Assembly: GCA_019749805.1 (NCBI GenBank) | Contig: JAIEPH010000029.1 | Coordinates: 1-43,053, forward strand | Source: Mycobacteriaceae bacterium | GTDB taxonomy: Bacteria > Actinomycetota > Actinomycetes > Mycobacteriales > Mycobacteriaceae | Direction: 5' to 3' | DNA: 43,053 bases | In this document: positions 16,998 through 25,184 of the stretch, piece after piece | Layout: every line of letters begins with the position of its first letter | Numbering within the stretch: position 1 is the first letter of the stretch | Made by a program: the position numbers and the translations under genes | Notes under the pieces: model-generated | Told to the model about the DNA's origin: nothing | The model's database searches: none | The model's input: the letters and a program-made list of their open reading frames with translations, nothing else

Positions 16998-17282
16998 CCC
17001 GCGGCCTCGCCAGAACGTCTGTAGCAGTTCGGCCTTCGGCTCGAAGGGGGCTCTGAACTAGCCTGGATTCGGTCGGGCGGGTCGGACAGTCCCAACCCGC
17101 GCAGCGCCGACGCCACCACGGCCTCGCCCGGCGTGATGTTCACAGCGGAGTCGGCGAGACTCGGTATGGCGAATCAGCCCACTGTCATCCACGCAGCCGC
17201 GTCGATGTGCTCGAGGAGATCCGCTGTGTCCAAGGGCACTGGCGGAGATGTTGCCGCCGCACCCCTGCGTGTCAGGGTGAGT
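16998..17282. other. Intergenic with possible minus-strand gene remnant
   Basis: The minus strand reads PLDTADLLEHIDAAAWMTVG, stop, and in another frame ADSAVNITPGEAVVASALRG followed by LGLSDPPDR. This looks like the broken 3' end of a gene cut by the IS3 element at 17283, but I cannot name the family. Confidence 0.3.
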
Positions 17283-17343
17283 TGAGTCCACTGGTTCATA
17301 GCAAATCGGCCCTGACGCAGGGCGAGATACGGATCGGCACATC

Positions 17344-17778
17344 ATGACCAGCTCCACGATTACCGCGGTGAACGACAATGAACCGATGGATCCAGCCCAC
17401 CCCAGAGCTGACGGACCGCGGCGACGTCGCGCGTTCGCCGCGTCGGACAAGATCGCCCATCTGGATGCCTACGAGCAGGCCTGCGAACACGGCGAGGGCG
17501 GTACGTACTTGCGGCGGGAGGGCTTGTATTCGTCGTTGATCTGCGAGTGGCGCAAGCAGCGCGACGCCGGGTTGCTGACGGGCAAGCGGCCCGGTGAGAA
17601 GGTCGGCAGACTGACCGCTGAGCAGGCCGAGATCGCCCGGTTGCGGCGGGAGAACGCCCGGATGAGCAAGCGGTTGAGCACCACTGAGGCCGCCCTGGAC
17701 ATCATGGGAAAAGCACACGCTCTCTTGGAGACTCTTTCCGAGAGAGCGGATTCCGACGAGCAGCGCAAGAAGCGATGA
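17344..17778 (+). CDS. IS3-family transposase OrfA
   Basis: 144-residue DNA-binding subunit: helix-turn-helix region ASDKIAHLDAYEQACEHG and YLRREGLYSSLICEWRKQRD, then a leucine-zipper-like helix LTAEQAEIARLRRENARMSK RL, ending with a basic tail. Its stop overlaps the orfB start by four bases (ATGA at 17775), which suggests translational coupling rather than the usual slippery-site frameshift, since no A-rich slippery run is seen. Confidence 0.9.
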   Translation: MTSSTITAVNDNEPMDPAHPRADGPRRRRAFAASDKIAHLDAYEQACEHGEGGTYLRREGLYSSLICEWRKQRDAGLLTGKRPGEKVGRLTAEQAEIARLRRENARMSKRLSTTEAALDIMGKAHALLETLSERADSDEQRKKR

Positions 17779-18803
17779 CGGCGACCTACGTGGCGTTGAT
17801 CGCCGGCGGTGTCACTACCCGGCACGCCGCGGTGTTGACCGGGGTGGTGCGCTCGACGGCGACGCGGCGGGGCAAGGCGGCCATTGCGCCCACGGCCGCG
17901 GTGGCGGCGGCACCGGAGCCGGAGCCGGTCAACAAGCTGACCGAGTTGGAACGGCGCCGGGTCCTGGAGGTACTCACCAGCGACCGGTTCGTCGACCTGG
18001 CACCGTTGCAGATCTATGCCCAACTGCTCGACGAGGGCGTCTACCTGTGTTCGGTGTCCACGATGTACCGGGTGCTGCGGGAGAACACGCTGGTCGCTGA
18101 CCGCCGCCGGCTGGCGCGGCACCCGGCGAAGGTGTGCCCGGAGTTGGTCGCGACCGCGCCGCGGCAGGTGTATTCGTGGGACATCACCAAGCTCGCGGGC
18201 CCGGTGAAGGGCACCTACTTCGATGCCTATGTGATGATCGACATCTACTCCCGCTACCTCGTCGGTGTTCACGTCCATGCTCACGAATCCGGTGTTCTGG
18301 CCAAGGAACTGATGGAGCAGATCTTCGCGGTGCACGGAGTGCCGCAGGTCGTGCACGCCGATCGGGGAACCTCGATGACCAGCAAGACCGTCGCCACGTT
18401 GCTGGCCGATCTGGAGGTCACCCGGTCGCATTCGCGGCCACGGGTGTCCAACGACAACCCGTATTCGGAGTCGCTGTTCAAGACCTTGAAGTACGGGCCG
18501 GAGTTTCCCGAACGCTTCGGAATACTCTGTGAGGCACGACAATTCATGGACACCTTCACCCACTGGTACAACCACGAGCACCGTCACACCGGCATCGGAC
18601 TCCACACGCCCGCCGACGTGCACTTCGGGTTGGCCACCGACAAAGCCGCCGACCGGGTCTCCGTGCTCACCGAGGCCCGCGCCCGACACCCGCACCGCTT
18701 CGGCACCGCCTCGCCGCCGAAGATCCTCGACCTACCCGACACCGCCTGGATCAACCGACCAGCCCAAAACACCATCCAGGAGACCGCCACGCCAGCCGCC
18801 TAA
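17775..18803 (+). CDS. IS3-family transposase OrfB (integrase core)
   Basis: 342 residues: HTH_21 region (VLEVLTSDRFVDLAPLQIYA, STMYRVLREN) followed by the rve integrase core. The catalytic triad is visible as Asp in VYSWDITKL, Asp in VVHADRGTSMTS and Glu in DNPYSESLFKTLKY. The C-terminus has HWYNHEHRHTGIGLHTPADV. No frameshift or stop is present, so the element may still be mobile. Confidence 0.93.
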   Translation: MTATYVALIAGGVTTRHAAVLTGVVRSTATRRGKAAIAPTAAVAAAPEPEPVNKLTELERRRVLEVLTSDRFVDLAPLQIYAQLLDEGVYLCSVSTMYRVLRENTLVADRRRLARHPAKVCPELVATAPRQVYSWDITKLAGPVKGTYFDAYVMIDIYSRYLVGVHVHAHESGVLAKELMEQIFAVHGVPQVVHADRGTSMTSKTVATLLADLEVTRSHSRPRVSNDNPYSESLFKTLKYGPEFPERFGILCEARQFMDTFTHWYNHEHRHTGIGLHTPADVHFGLATDKAADRVSVLTEARARHPHRFGTASPPKILDLPDTAWINRPAQNTIQETATPAA

Positions 18804-18871
18804 CACCCACTGGACTCATCCACCTTGAAAAATTCCGCACGCGCAGGCCTTGAATCTGACTAGATGTGTCA

Positions 18872-18909
18872 GGGAAGTCAGGCCGCAAAGGGGAAGTCAG
18901 GCCGCAAAG
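18872..18909 (+). repeat. Perfect 19-bp tandem duplication upstream of the DUF305 gene
   Basis: Two exact copies of gggaagtcaggccgcaaag (18872-18890, 18891-18909), 114 bp before the lipoprotein start. It lies where a promoter is expected, so it may alter expression. Confidence 0.8.
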
Positions 18910-19023
18910 CGGAAGAATCACGACGCGGCGGTCTCTTTGATTCCTCATCAAATATGGAGCCAACCCTTAGGATCTGGCTACACGCTGGTGAACGGTGTCA
19001 CGATGAAAGGAATTCGCGTACAA

Positions 19024-19653
19024 ATGAAGCGATTTGTTGGCGTCGCCGCCGCTGCGGCCGCAGTCACGGTGGTTTTGGGTGCCTGTGGCAACAATTCGGG
19101 AAACAACCACGACATGTTGTCGATGACGACGTCGGTCGGCGGCGGCACGCAGGCGCAGGCCGACAACGACGCCGATGTCACCTTCGCGCAGGGAATGATC
19201 CCGCACCACCAACAAGCAATCGAGATGAGCGACATGCTGCTGGCCAAGCAGGACATCGACCCGCGCGTGGCGTCGTTGGCCAACGACATCAAGGCGGCTC
19301 AAGGCCCGGAAATCCAGCAATTGCAGGGGTGGCTAGCCGACTGGGGCGTGTCTGCCACCACGACATCGCCAAGCGGAGGCATGCCGGGCATGCCCGGCCA
19401 TGACGTGGGAAATATGGGCGGCGGGGGCATGATGACCGAGCAAGACATGACTGCTTTGCGCAATGCGCAGGGTGTCGAGGCCAGCAGGTTGTTCTTGACG
19501 CAGATGATCGAGCACCACAAGGGAGCAATCACCATGGCGCAGACCGAGGTCGATAGCGGTCAGTTCGCGCCTGCGATGGAGCTGGCACGGTCGATCATTG
19601 CCTCGCAGCAGAAGGAAATCGACACGATGCAACAGATGCTTGGCTCGCTGTAG
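19024..19653 (+). CDS. DUF305 lipoprotein, probable copper-related
   Basis: 209-residue exported lipoprotein. Signal peptide MKRFVGVAAAAAAVTVVLGA with lipobox LGAC, then a Met/Gln-rich linker and two DUF305 (ferritin-like helical) repeats. Each has the His-His motif: FAQGMIPHHQQAIEMSDMLL and FLTQMIEHHKGAITMAQTEV. Between them is a Gly/Met-rich loop (GGMPGMPGHDVGNMGGGG). DUF305 proteins often sit in copper-resistance loci, and Met/His-rich linkers suit copper binding. ATG 19024 begins the signal peptide directly (AAGGA 13 nt upstream); ATG 19003 would add seven residues. The multicopper oxidase is the next intact gene, on the other strand, beyond an IS relic. Confidence 0.88.
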   Translation: MKRFVGVAAAAAAVTVVLGACGNNSGNNHDMLSMTTSVGGGTQAQADNDADVTFAQGMIPHHQQAIEMSDMLLAKQDIDPRVASLANDIKAAQGPEIQQLQGWLADWGVSATTTSPSGGMPGMPGHDVGNMGGGGMMTEQDMTALRNAQGVEASRLFLTQMIEHHKGAITMAQTEVDSGQFAPAMELARSIIASQQKEIDTMQQMLGSL

Positions 19654-19893
19654 GGCGGTCAGTGGTCGCATTGGCACCGCTTTCCCTCGGCGAGTTCGGC
19701 GCACCTGATCATGGCTTGACCGACCGGTATCCGATCGCCAGTCGAACGGGAAGCGCTTGCCGCAGCCACCGCGATACTCAATAGATGAGAGAAGTCGGGA
19801 GTGCCTTCCTACTTCGAGAAAAGCGACCCTAGACAAGTCGATTTTCTCAAGCAGGACAGGTCCGCAGGTGAAGCGTAACCGTTTTGGTGGGGT

Positions 19894-20286
19894 GGATGGC
19901 GCATCACCCTGTTCGCCACCAACACCGTCGGCGGCCGCCTGGCCGACCTGGAATTACGCCACCGGCTACGCGCCCGCGCCGAAGACCGCATCCGCGGGCT
20001 CAAAGACACCGGCCTGACCAACCTACCGCTGCAGGCCTTCGCCAAGAACCAGATCTGGCTCGAATTAGCCTGCCTAGCTTACGAACTGCTCACCTGGACC
20101 CAACTACTGGCCTGGCCCGATCAACCCGCCCGCGCATGGGAACCCAAACGCCTACGACTGCGCCTACTGACCGTCGCCGCCCGACTCATCACCACCGGCC
20201 GACGGCGCATCCTGCGCCTGTCGAAGCGATGGCCGTGGGCCGACCTCATCACCGGCGGCCACCACCACCTCACCGCACTCACCTGA
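19894..20286 (+). pseudogene. IS1380-family transposase C-terminal relic
   Basis: 130 codons without stop: GWRITLFATNTVGGRLADLE, LRHRLRARAEDRIRGLKDTG, LTNLPLQAFAKNQIWLELAC, YELLTWTQLLAWPDQPAR, AWEPKRLRLRLLTVAARLIT. This is the C-terminal third of IS1380-type transposases, ending at TGA 20284-20286. The N-terminal two thirds and the element ends are missing. The rest of 19654-20424 holds nothing recognisable. Confidence 0.85.
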
Positions 20287-20424
20287 CACCGGACTCCCAG
20301 CCCCCACAACCGAGAGGACCGGAGGACCGGCGAGACAGCGCCGGGAACCAACCACGCCGTCGCACAAAAGGCCAGAATCAACCCCAGCGGCCAGCATCCC
20401 CGACTCACACGCGAAAGATCGAAG

Positions 20425-21849
20425 CTAGGTGTAGTGGACGAAGGCCGCCATGCCGGCCTCCAGGTGATACGTGTTGTGGCAGTGGACGAGCCACCGACCG
20501 GGGTTATTGGTGTCGAAGTCGACTTCGACGGTTTGCATCGGCGGCACCAATACTGTGTCTTTGCGGGCCGTGCGCCCGGTGGGCCGAATGACCTGAAACG
20601 TGTGGCCGTGCAGATGCATCGGATGAAACATCTTGGACTCGTTGACGTATCGTATGCGCACCCGCTGGCCGCCCCGGACAGGGTAGCCGTCGTTCGGCGG
20701 ATCGTACAGCTTGTCGTTGATCGGCCAGTCGTAGCGGTTCACCGGGCCGGCTAGCCGCATGTCGATGATGTCGTCCGGATCGCGTTGCGGTAGTTGGACT
20801 TCCGGTGCGGCCACTAACTGTGAAGTGTCCAAGGGGATGCCGCTCCGCAAGGTGGCGACGAATTGGGCGACGTTGACACCGCTCGGTGCGCCATTGACGC
20901 GCATGTTCAATTGTGCGTAGCCAGCTTTCTGCTCGGCGGCGGCGACGACCGGAACCGAGGCGCCGAGCGTGATCGTGGCGTCCACCCGCTCACCCATACC
21001 CAGGATCACCGACTCGGCCCGCGCCGGGACCACCGGAAAACCATCGGTATGGGTGATGTTCAGAACATGGTTGGGCACCCCTACCCGGAACGCGGTGTCG
21101 GACGCCACGTTCATCACCCGCAGCCGAATGCGTTGCCCAGCACGAAAATCCAGCACCTTTGGATCTGCCGCGACCCTGCCGTTGATGAGGTAGTAGGGAT
21201 ACATGACGTCCCCGCCGTCGTCGCCGAGCGGTCTGGTCGGCGTGACGCCAGCATCAGCACCAACTTCGGCCATTTCGCCCATGTCTGCCATGCCGGTCTT
21301 CTTCAAGTCTGCCAGTACCTGATCCGGGTTGGTGCCTGTGCCGTCGATCCAGTCGTCGAGCATGATTATCAGCTCGTGGTCGTAATTGGTGCGCTCGTCG
21401 GGGTCCTCGATGATCAACGGACCGTAGAGCCCTCGATCCAGTTGGGTGCCGACATGGGAGTGGTACATGTATGTTCCGGCATCGGGCACGGCGAACTCGT
21501 AGGTGAAGCGCTCCCCGGACGGGATCGGCGGCTGAGTGAGCACCGGCACACCATCCATATCGTTGCGAAGCGCCACGCCATGCCAGTGAATCGTGGTGTC
21601 GACCGGTAACTGGTTTGTCACCCGGGCTCGTAGCGTCTCGCCCTTGCGAATGCGGATCTCCCTGCCCGGAACCTCCCTGCCGTATGCCCAGGTGCCCACC
21701 GTGACGCCGCCTAGGTCAATTTCGGTGGCGGTCGGCTCGAGAGTGACGTCGACGGCGTCGGCCGCTCTGGCCGATTCCGACCGCGGCGAGCAGGCGACCG
21801 CCAGGCCGGCGGCGGCGGACAACGTCAGGAACCCTCGCCGATCGATCAT
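20425..21849 (-). CDS. mmcO: Multicopper oxidase MmcO
   Basis: 474-residue exported oxidase of the Rv0846c type, which oxidises Cu(I) to Cu(II) outside the membrane and protects against copper. It has a Tat-type start (DRRGFLTLSAAAGLAVAC) that is also a lipobox with Cys20. The copper ligands are complete: HWHG (88-91), HSH (130-132), HPMHLHGH (409-416) and HCHNTYHLEAGM (456-467), giving type 1, 2 and 3 sites. A Met/Glu stretch near residues 175-190 (KKTGMADMGEMAEVG) could bind Cu(I). The start ATG at 21849 gives a signal peptide directly; no strong ribosome site is present. In M. tuberculosis this gene lies head to head with lpqS. Here IS3 debris and a two-component system lie between them, so its original promoter region has been replaced. 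Confidence 0.95.
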   Translation of the reverse strand: MIDRRGFLTLSAAAGLAVACSPRSESARAADAVDVTLEPTATEIDLGGVTVGTWAYGREVPGREIRIRKGETLRARVTNQLPVDTTIHWHGVALRNDMDGVPVLTQPPIPSGERFTYEFAVPDAGTYMYHSHVGTQLDRGLYGPLIIEDPDERTNYDHELIIMLDDWIDGTGTNPDQVLADLKKTGMADMGEMAEVGADAGVTPTRPLGDDGGDVMYPYYLINGRVAADPKVLDFRAGQRIRLRVMNVASDTAFRVGVPNHVLNITHTDGFPVVPARAESVILGMGERVDATITLGASVPVVAAAEQKAGYAQLNMRVNGAPSGVNVAQFVATLRSGIPLDTSQLVAAPEVQLPQRDPDDIIDMRLAGPVNRYDWPINDKLYDPPNDGYPVRGGQRVRIRYVNESKMFHPMHLHGHTFQVIRPTGRTARKDTVLVPPMQTVEVDFDTNNPGRWLVHCHNTYHLEAGMAAFVHYT

Positions 21850-22417
21850 GCTGTCAGTATGCCATCGTGCCACCCTTGAGCCGCGGCGCAAGCAGCTCGC
21901 CCAGAGGCTTCGGACAAGATTCTGCGCGACGATCGCGCTGGCGCTGCACGGAGACTACCTGGCCGCTGTCGCCGTCCTGCGCGAACAACCAGCGGTTTTC
22001 GGTACGGATAGCCGATATCGAAGTGCGGCTGCGCCAGTGCTCGACAGCGACTCCGACCTGCCAGTCGTCAGGATCGGCGATAGGTAGCGGCCCGAAACAG
22101 CCGCTGGCAACCGTGGATTCACATTTCCAGCGTGTTGGTGTGGCCGGTCCATCTCGGCCGCGAACAGAGCCGACGCCGTCCGAAAAATAGCGTTCGCGCG
22201 TTGCAACTCTGCGTTCTCCCACGTCAGCCTTTTCAGCTCGACGGACTCCTCGCTCGATACGCCAGCACATGACCCGGCATCGATCTCGGCCTGGCGAATC
22301 GACGCGCCGGATCGTGCGGCGCCGCCACACCCCAGCCTGCGTTCCCGCCATTCGGGAAGCACAGATCGTGACGAGGCCCTCTGTTGCACCATCCCCTGCC
22401 GAGCCCGTTGCCGAAGA
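21850..22417 (-). pseudogene. IS3/IS6110-like OrfA relic and debris upstream of mmcO
   Basis: At 22135-22296 the minus strand encodes RQAEIDAGSCAGVSSEESVE, LKRLTWENAELQRANAIFRT and ASALFAAEMDRP, the C-terminal part of IS6110-type OrfA (SSEESxELKRLxxENAELRRANxIL). It is frameshifted on both sides. No OrfB or terminal repeats can be read. The debris directly abuts the mmcO start. Confidence 0.8.
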
Positions 22418-23614
22418 CTAAGTAGAACTGGCTCTTTCACCGGCGGATACCACGGTTTCAGGGGTGCGCTCGGCACCCGACGCAGCCAGCGGCAGGGTAA
22501 CGGTGAACGCGGCGCCTTTGCCGATGCCGTCGCTGGTCGCGGCGACGCGCCCGTTGTGGGCTTCGACCAGCGCCTTGACGATGGCTAGTCCGATTCCGCC
22601 TCCGCCGTAGCCTCGGTCGCGGGCGAGGTCGGCTCGATAGAACCGTTCGAACACATGCGGTAGGTGTTCGGCGGGGATGCCTTCACCGCTGTCGACGACC
22701 GAAAGCGTGAAGTCAGCGCCGTCCACAGCCGCGCGGACCTCGACGCGTCCTCCCGGCGGTGTGTGGCGCAGCGCGTTGTCAAGCAAGTTTCCTAGGACCT
22801 GAGATAGCCGTTGCGGGTCCCCCCACAGCGGTGGCAGGTTCGCAGGTAGCGTGACGACTAGATCGACATGTTTGCTTTGATAGCGTTCTGGCGCGGCCGT
22901 AACGGCAGCATCGATCAACTCGCGCACGTCGATCCAGCTGAAGGCCATCGAGAAGGCACACTCTTCGGCTTGGGCAAGTGCAGCAGTGTCCTCGGAGAAC
23001 CGCACTAGCCGACGGGTCTGGTCGCGCAGCATCGCGGTGGTCTGCGGGGTCAGCGACCGCACCCCGTCTTCGAGCGCGTCCACATAGGCATCCAGTACCG
23101 AGGCGGGGGTGCGGATCTCGTGGGCCAGGTCGCTGAACAACTGGCGCCGGGTAGCGTCGACGGTCTGTAGTCGGGCCGCCATCTGGTTGAACGAGTCAAC
23201 GAGCATGTCGAAATCCTCGTCGAGGCGGGTAGGTGAAACCCGGATGTCGTAGCGACCGTGGGCGACCGCAGCCGCAGCGGCGGCTACCTCGGTGACCGAC
23301 CGTTGCAGCCGACGGCTGACATACCAACTGACCACCAGCGCCATCAACGCGGAAATGGCAAGGGCGCCACCGACGGCCACGGCGGTGGCCAGTCTGTAGG
23401 CGTGGTCGGCATGTATTTCCAGGAAAGAGCCGGCCGGCACCGCCTGATGCATGTGCTCCTTAAAAAGCAGCGGACCGACGACGGTGGCAATCGCCCAGGT
23501 GGCTGCCGCACCGGCGGCGAGCACTAGTGTTTGGGCGAGCAGCAGGCGCAACCCGATGCCGGGTCGGCGCAAGAACCGGCGCGGCTTAGCAACCCGTGTG
23601 GTGTTGTCACTCAT
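22418..23614 (-). CDS. Sensor histidine kinase with His-rich sensing loop
   Basis: 398 residues: membrane helix 1 (about 21-47), a short extracytoplasmic loop of about 25 residues, helix 2 (about 74-98), HAMP (about 100-150), HisKA with phospho-acceptor His165 (FSDLAHEIRTP), and HATPase with N box (LGNLLDNALRHTPPGG), G1 (DSGEGIP), F (VFERFYRAD) and G2 (GGGGIGLAIVKALVEAHNG). The loop reads FKEHMHQAVPAGSFLEIHAD HAYR, with five His, which suggests direct sensing of a metal ion. The start ATG overlaps a TGA left from the former response-regulator gene (ATGA, 23611-23614), showing that the two were once translationally coupled. Kinase motifs are intact. Its partner at 23955 has lost its output domain. 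Confidence 0.92.
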   Translation of the reverse strand: MSDNTTRVAKPRRFLRRPGIGLRLLLAQTLVLAAGAAATWAIATVVGPLLFKEHMHQAVPAGSFLEIHADHAYRLATAVAVGGALAISALMALVVSWYVSRRLQRSVTEVAAAAAAVAHGRYDIRVSPTRLDEDFDMLVDSFNQMAARLQTVDATRRQLFSDLAHEIRTPASVLDAYVDALEDGVRSLTPQTTAMLRDQTRRLVRFSEDTAALAQAEECAFSMAFSWIDVRELIDAAVTAAPERYQSKHVDLVVTLPANLPPLWGDPQRLSQVLGNLLDNALRHTPPGGRVEVRAAVDGADFTLSVVDSGEGIPAEHLPHVFERFYRADLARDRGYGGGGIGLAIVKALVEAHNGRVAATSDGIGKGAAFTVTLPLAASGAERTPETVVSAGERASST

Positions 23615-23954
23615 TGTCCAATTCCCATCCGATATTCGATGCCGGTCACCGTTCAATTGCTCGTCGCCGAGTTCGCTTAGCTGGATGTGAAGGCCCTTGC
23701 CGAGCCGGTCTCGACGAGCTGATCTTGCCATCCAAGGTCTATCGCGGATCAAGCCTGTTGTCGTGATCGTAAAGGTGCCTCGGTCGACTGCCCTTCTGGT
23801 CGCAGTGTATGCCGCCGCCTAGCAGCGTGGGTTAACGGGATCTGTGTCGGCCGCGACGACTTGCGCGATAGCTCGAGCATTTCGGCATTCCGTATGAGTC
23901 AAGTTGCGCCCAGGCGAGAAGTTCACGAAGGAGACGGACCAAAACGACCGCTTG
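23611..23954 (-). pseudogene. Vestige of the response regulator's DNA-binding domain
   Basis: No intact frame exists, but the minus strand just before the kinase still reads TVTGIEYRMGIGQ and a stop overlapping the kinase ATG. This is the usual end of OmpR/PhoB winged-helix domains (TVRGVGYRM). In another frame just upstream, HIQLSELGDEQ recalls HIxxLRxKLGDD. The effector domain thus decayed by deletion and frameshift rather than never having existed. Confidence 0.65.
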
Positions 23955-24401
23955 CTAGTCGGCCGTGGCCTCGGTGCCGACGTCTCCGCTCCGTGGCTGC
24001 ATCGTGCGCGGTCGGCGTAGCATCGCGAGGATGCGGGCGACGAGTTCGCGGGGCCTGAAGGGCTTGGTCACATAGTCGTCGGCGCCCGCCGCCAATCCGA
24101 TCAGTGTGTCCGCCTCGCTGTCGCGGGCGGTCAATATCACAACATAGGCGTCGGAGAAGGTGCGTAGCTGGCGGCAGGCTTCAATGCCGTCCATCCCCGG
24201 CAAGCCCAGATCCAGGACAACGACATCAGGGTGGAACGCACGGGCCAAAGTGAGCGCATCGGAGCCGTCGTGAGCGATACATACTTCGAACTGCTCATGC
24301 TCGAGATAACTGGCGACCACTCCGGCTAGCGAAACTTCGTTGTCGACCACCAATGCCCGATGGCCTGCGCCGGTCACTGAAGTCTGCGGCACTGTTTCCA
24401 T
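23955..24401 (-). CDS. Response regulator reduced to its receiver domain
   Basis: 148 residues forming a CheY-like receiver: acidic pair Asp20/Glu22 (VVDNEVS), phosphorylation site Asp64 (VVVLDLGLPGMDG), Thr in VVILTARDSEADT and Lys in DDYVTKPFRPREL. After a short linker (RPRTMQPRSGDVGTEATAD) a TAG stops the frame where OmpR-family proteins have about 100 more residues of DNA-binding domain. All receiver residues are kept, so the protein could still be phosphorylated or act as a phosphate sink, but it cannot bind DNA. ATG 24401 starts the normal domain; upstream in-frame codons are not needed. Confidence 0.88.
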   Translation of the reverse strand: METVPQTSVTGAGHRALVVDNEVSLAGVVASYLEHEQFEVCIAHDGSDALTLARAFHPDVVVLDLGLPGMDGIEACRQLRTFSDAYVVILTARDSEADTLIGLAAGADDYVTKPFRPRELVARILAMLRRPRTMQPRSGDVGTEATAD

Positions 24402-24608
24402 CCGTCCATAATGCCTGCTGCGATCATGCTGTGTCAGTTTTCCGGCGCTTGAGCAACTCTTGCGCAAGCATGCTTGGCGACGCACACTCTCAGCGCTCGC
24501 CTCGACGACGCCCCGACCGACGCGGGCCGAAGTCGGTTAGAACCGCTCCGTCAAGCCGTGCGTTCTTTCGCAACAAGTTAGGACTTTACGCAGGTTGTTG
24601 GTTAGTTA

Positions 24609-25079
24609 ATGCACAGGTCAGGTGTGCGGTTCCGTTTTCTTGGGTCGCGGTGCTGTTACAGTCGGGTCATTGCAAGTTTCAGCGGCACCCCGACGAGCTT
24701 TCACCTGAGATCCACCGTTCTCGTGTTCGGCGCGGCGGTGGTACTCGTTTTGGGCGGCACAGTCGCCCTGCCCTGGTGTGAAGTCTCCCCGGTCCATTCA
24801 CATCGCTCGGTATCGGCATCTGTGGATCCTGTTCTCGCGCTAGCCAATCACGACCATATTCAACAAGAATCGATTTGTTCGTCTGATATGTCTGCTGCCG
24901 CAGTCTTACCGCGAATCGCGCCGCTGGCCGGTTCCGATTTCATCGCCATGGCGGGCATCGCCATTGCCGGATGGTTGGTGGCCATGCCGTCGCCGTTGAT
25001 GCGGGCGCCGCCCGATCGGCTCGCTGCTTCGTTGACCGGCAAACAAGTTTTGTCCCGGTTGTGTATCAGTCGTCGCTGA
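24609..25079 (+). CDS. lpqS: LpqS-like copper-regulon protein (copy 1)
   Basis: Up to 156 residues. It has a hydrophobic N-terminal segment (TVLVFGAAVVLVLGGTVALP), a His/Cys-containing middle (PVHSHRSVSASVDPVLALAN, HDHIQQESICSSDM), a second hydrophobic segment (FIAMAGIAIAGWLVAM) and the end TGKQVLSRLCISRR. The end matches M. tuberculosis LpqS (Rv0847), as does its position directly before cysK2. LpqS belongs to the copper-induced RicR regulon in M. tuberculosis; its exact role is unknown. The start is uncertain: ATG 24609 lacks a strong ribosome site and a later start close to the first hydrophobic segment is possible. No RicR palindrome (TACCC...GGGTA) is visible upstream. Confidence 0.72.
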   Translation: MHRSGVRFRFLGSRCCYSRVIASFSGTPTSFHLRSTVLVFGAAVVLVLGGTVALPWCEVSPVHSHRSVSASVDPVLALANHDHIQQESICSSDMSAAAVLPRIAPLAGSDFIAMAGIAIAGWLVAMPSPLMRAPPDRLAASLTGKQVLSRLCISRR

Positions 25080-25184
25080 CCGGTTATCGTCAGACCGGTG
25101 GCTCTGCTGCCATCACGGTCGGTGACTGCTGTCATTGTCAGGTGCCGCGCTTTGCCGCGGCTTTCACGCAGAAGCGACGATCAC

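Larger units (their letters stand above)
17283..18818 (+). mobile_element. IS3-family insertion sequence, apparently intact (1536 bp)
   Basis: Ends TGAGTCCACTGG (17283) and, reversed, TGAGTCCAGTGG (18818) form the terminal inverted repeats. Inside are overlapping orfA and orfB with a complete DDE domain. Flanking bases (AGT on the left, TCC on the right) do not show the expected 3-bp target duplication, so the neighbourhood was rearranged after insertion or the ends differ by a few bases. Confidence 0.85.
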
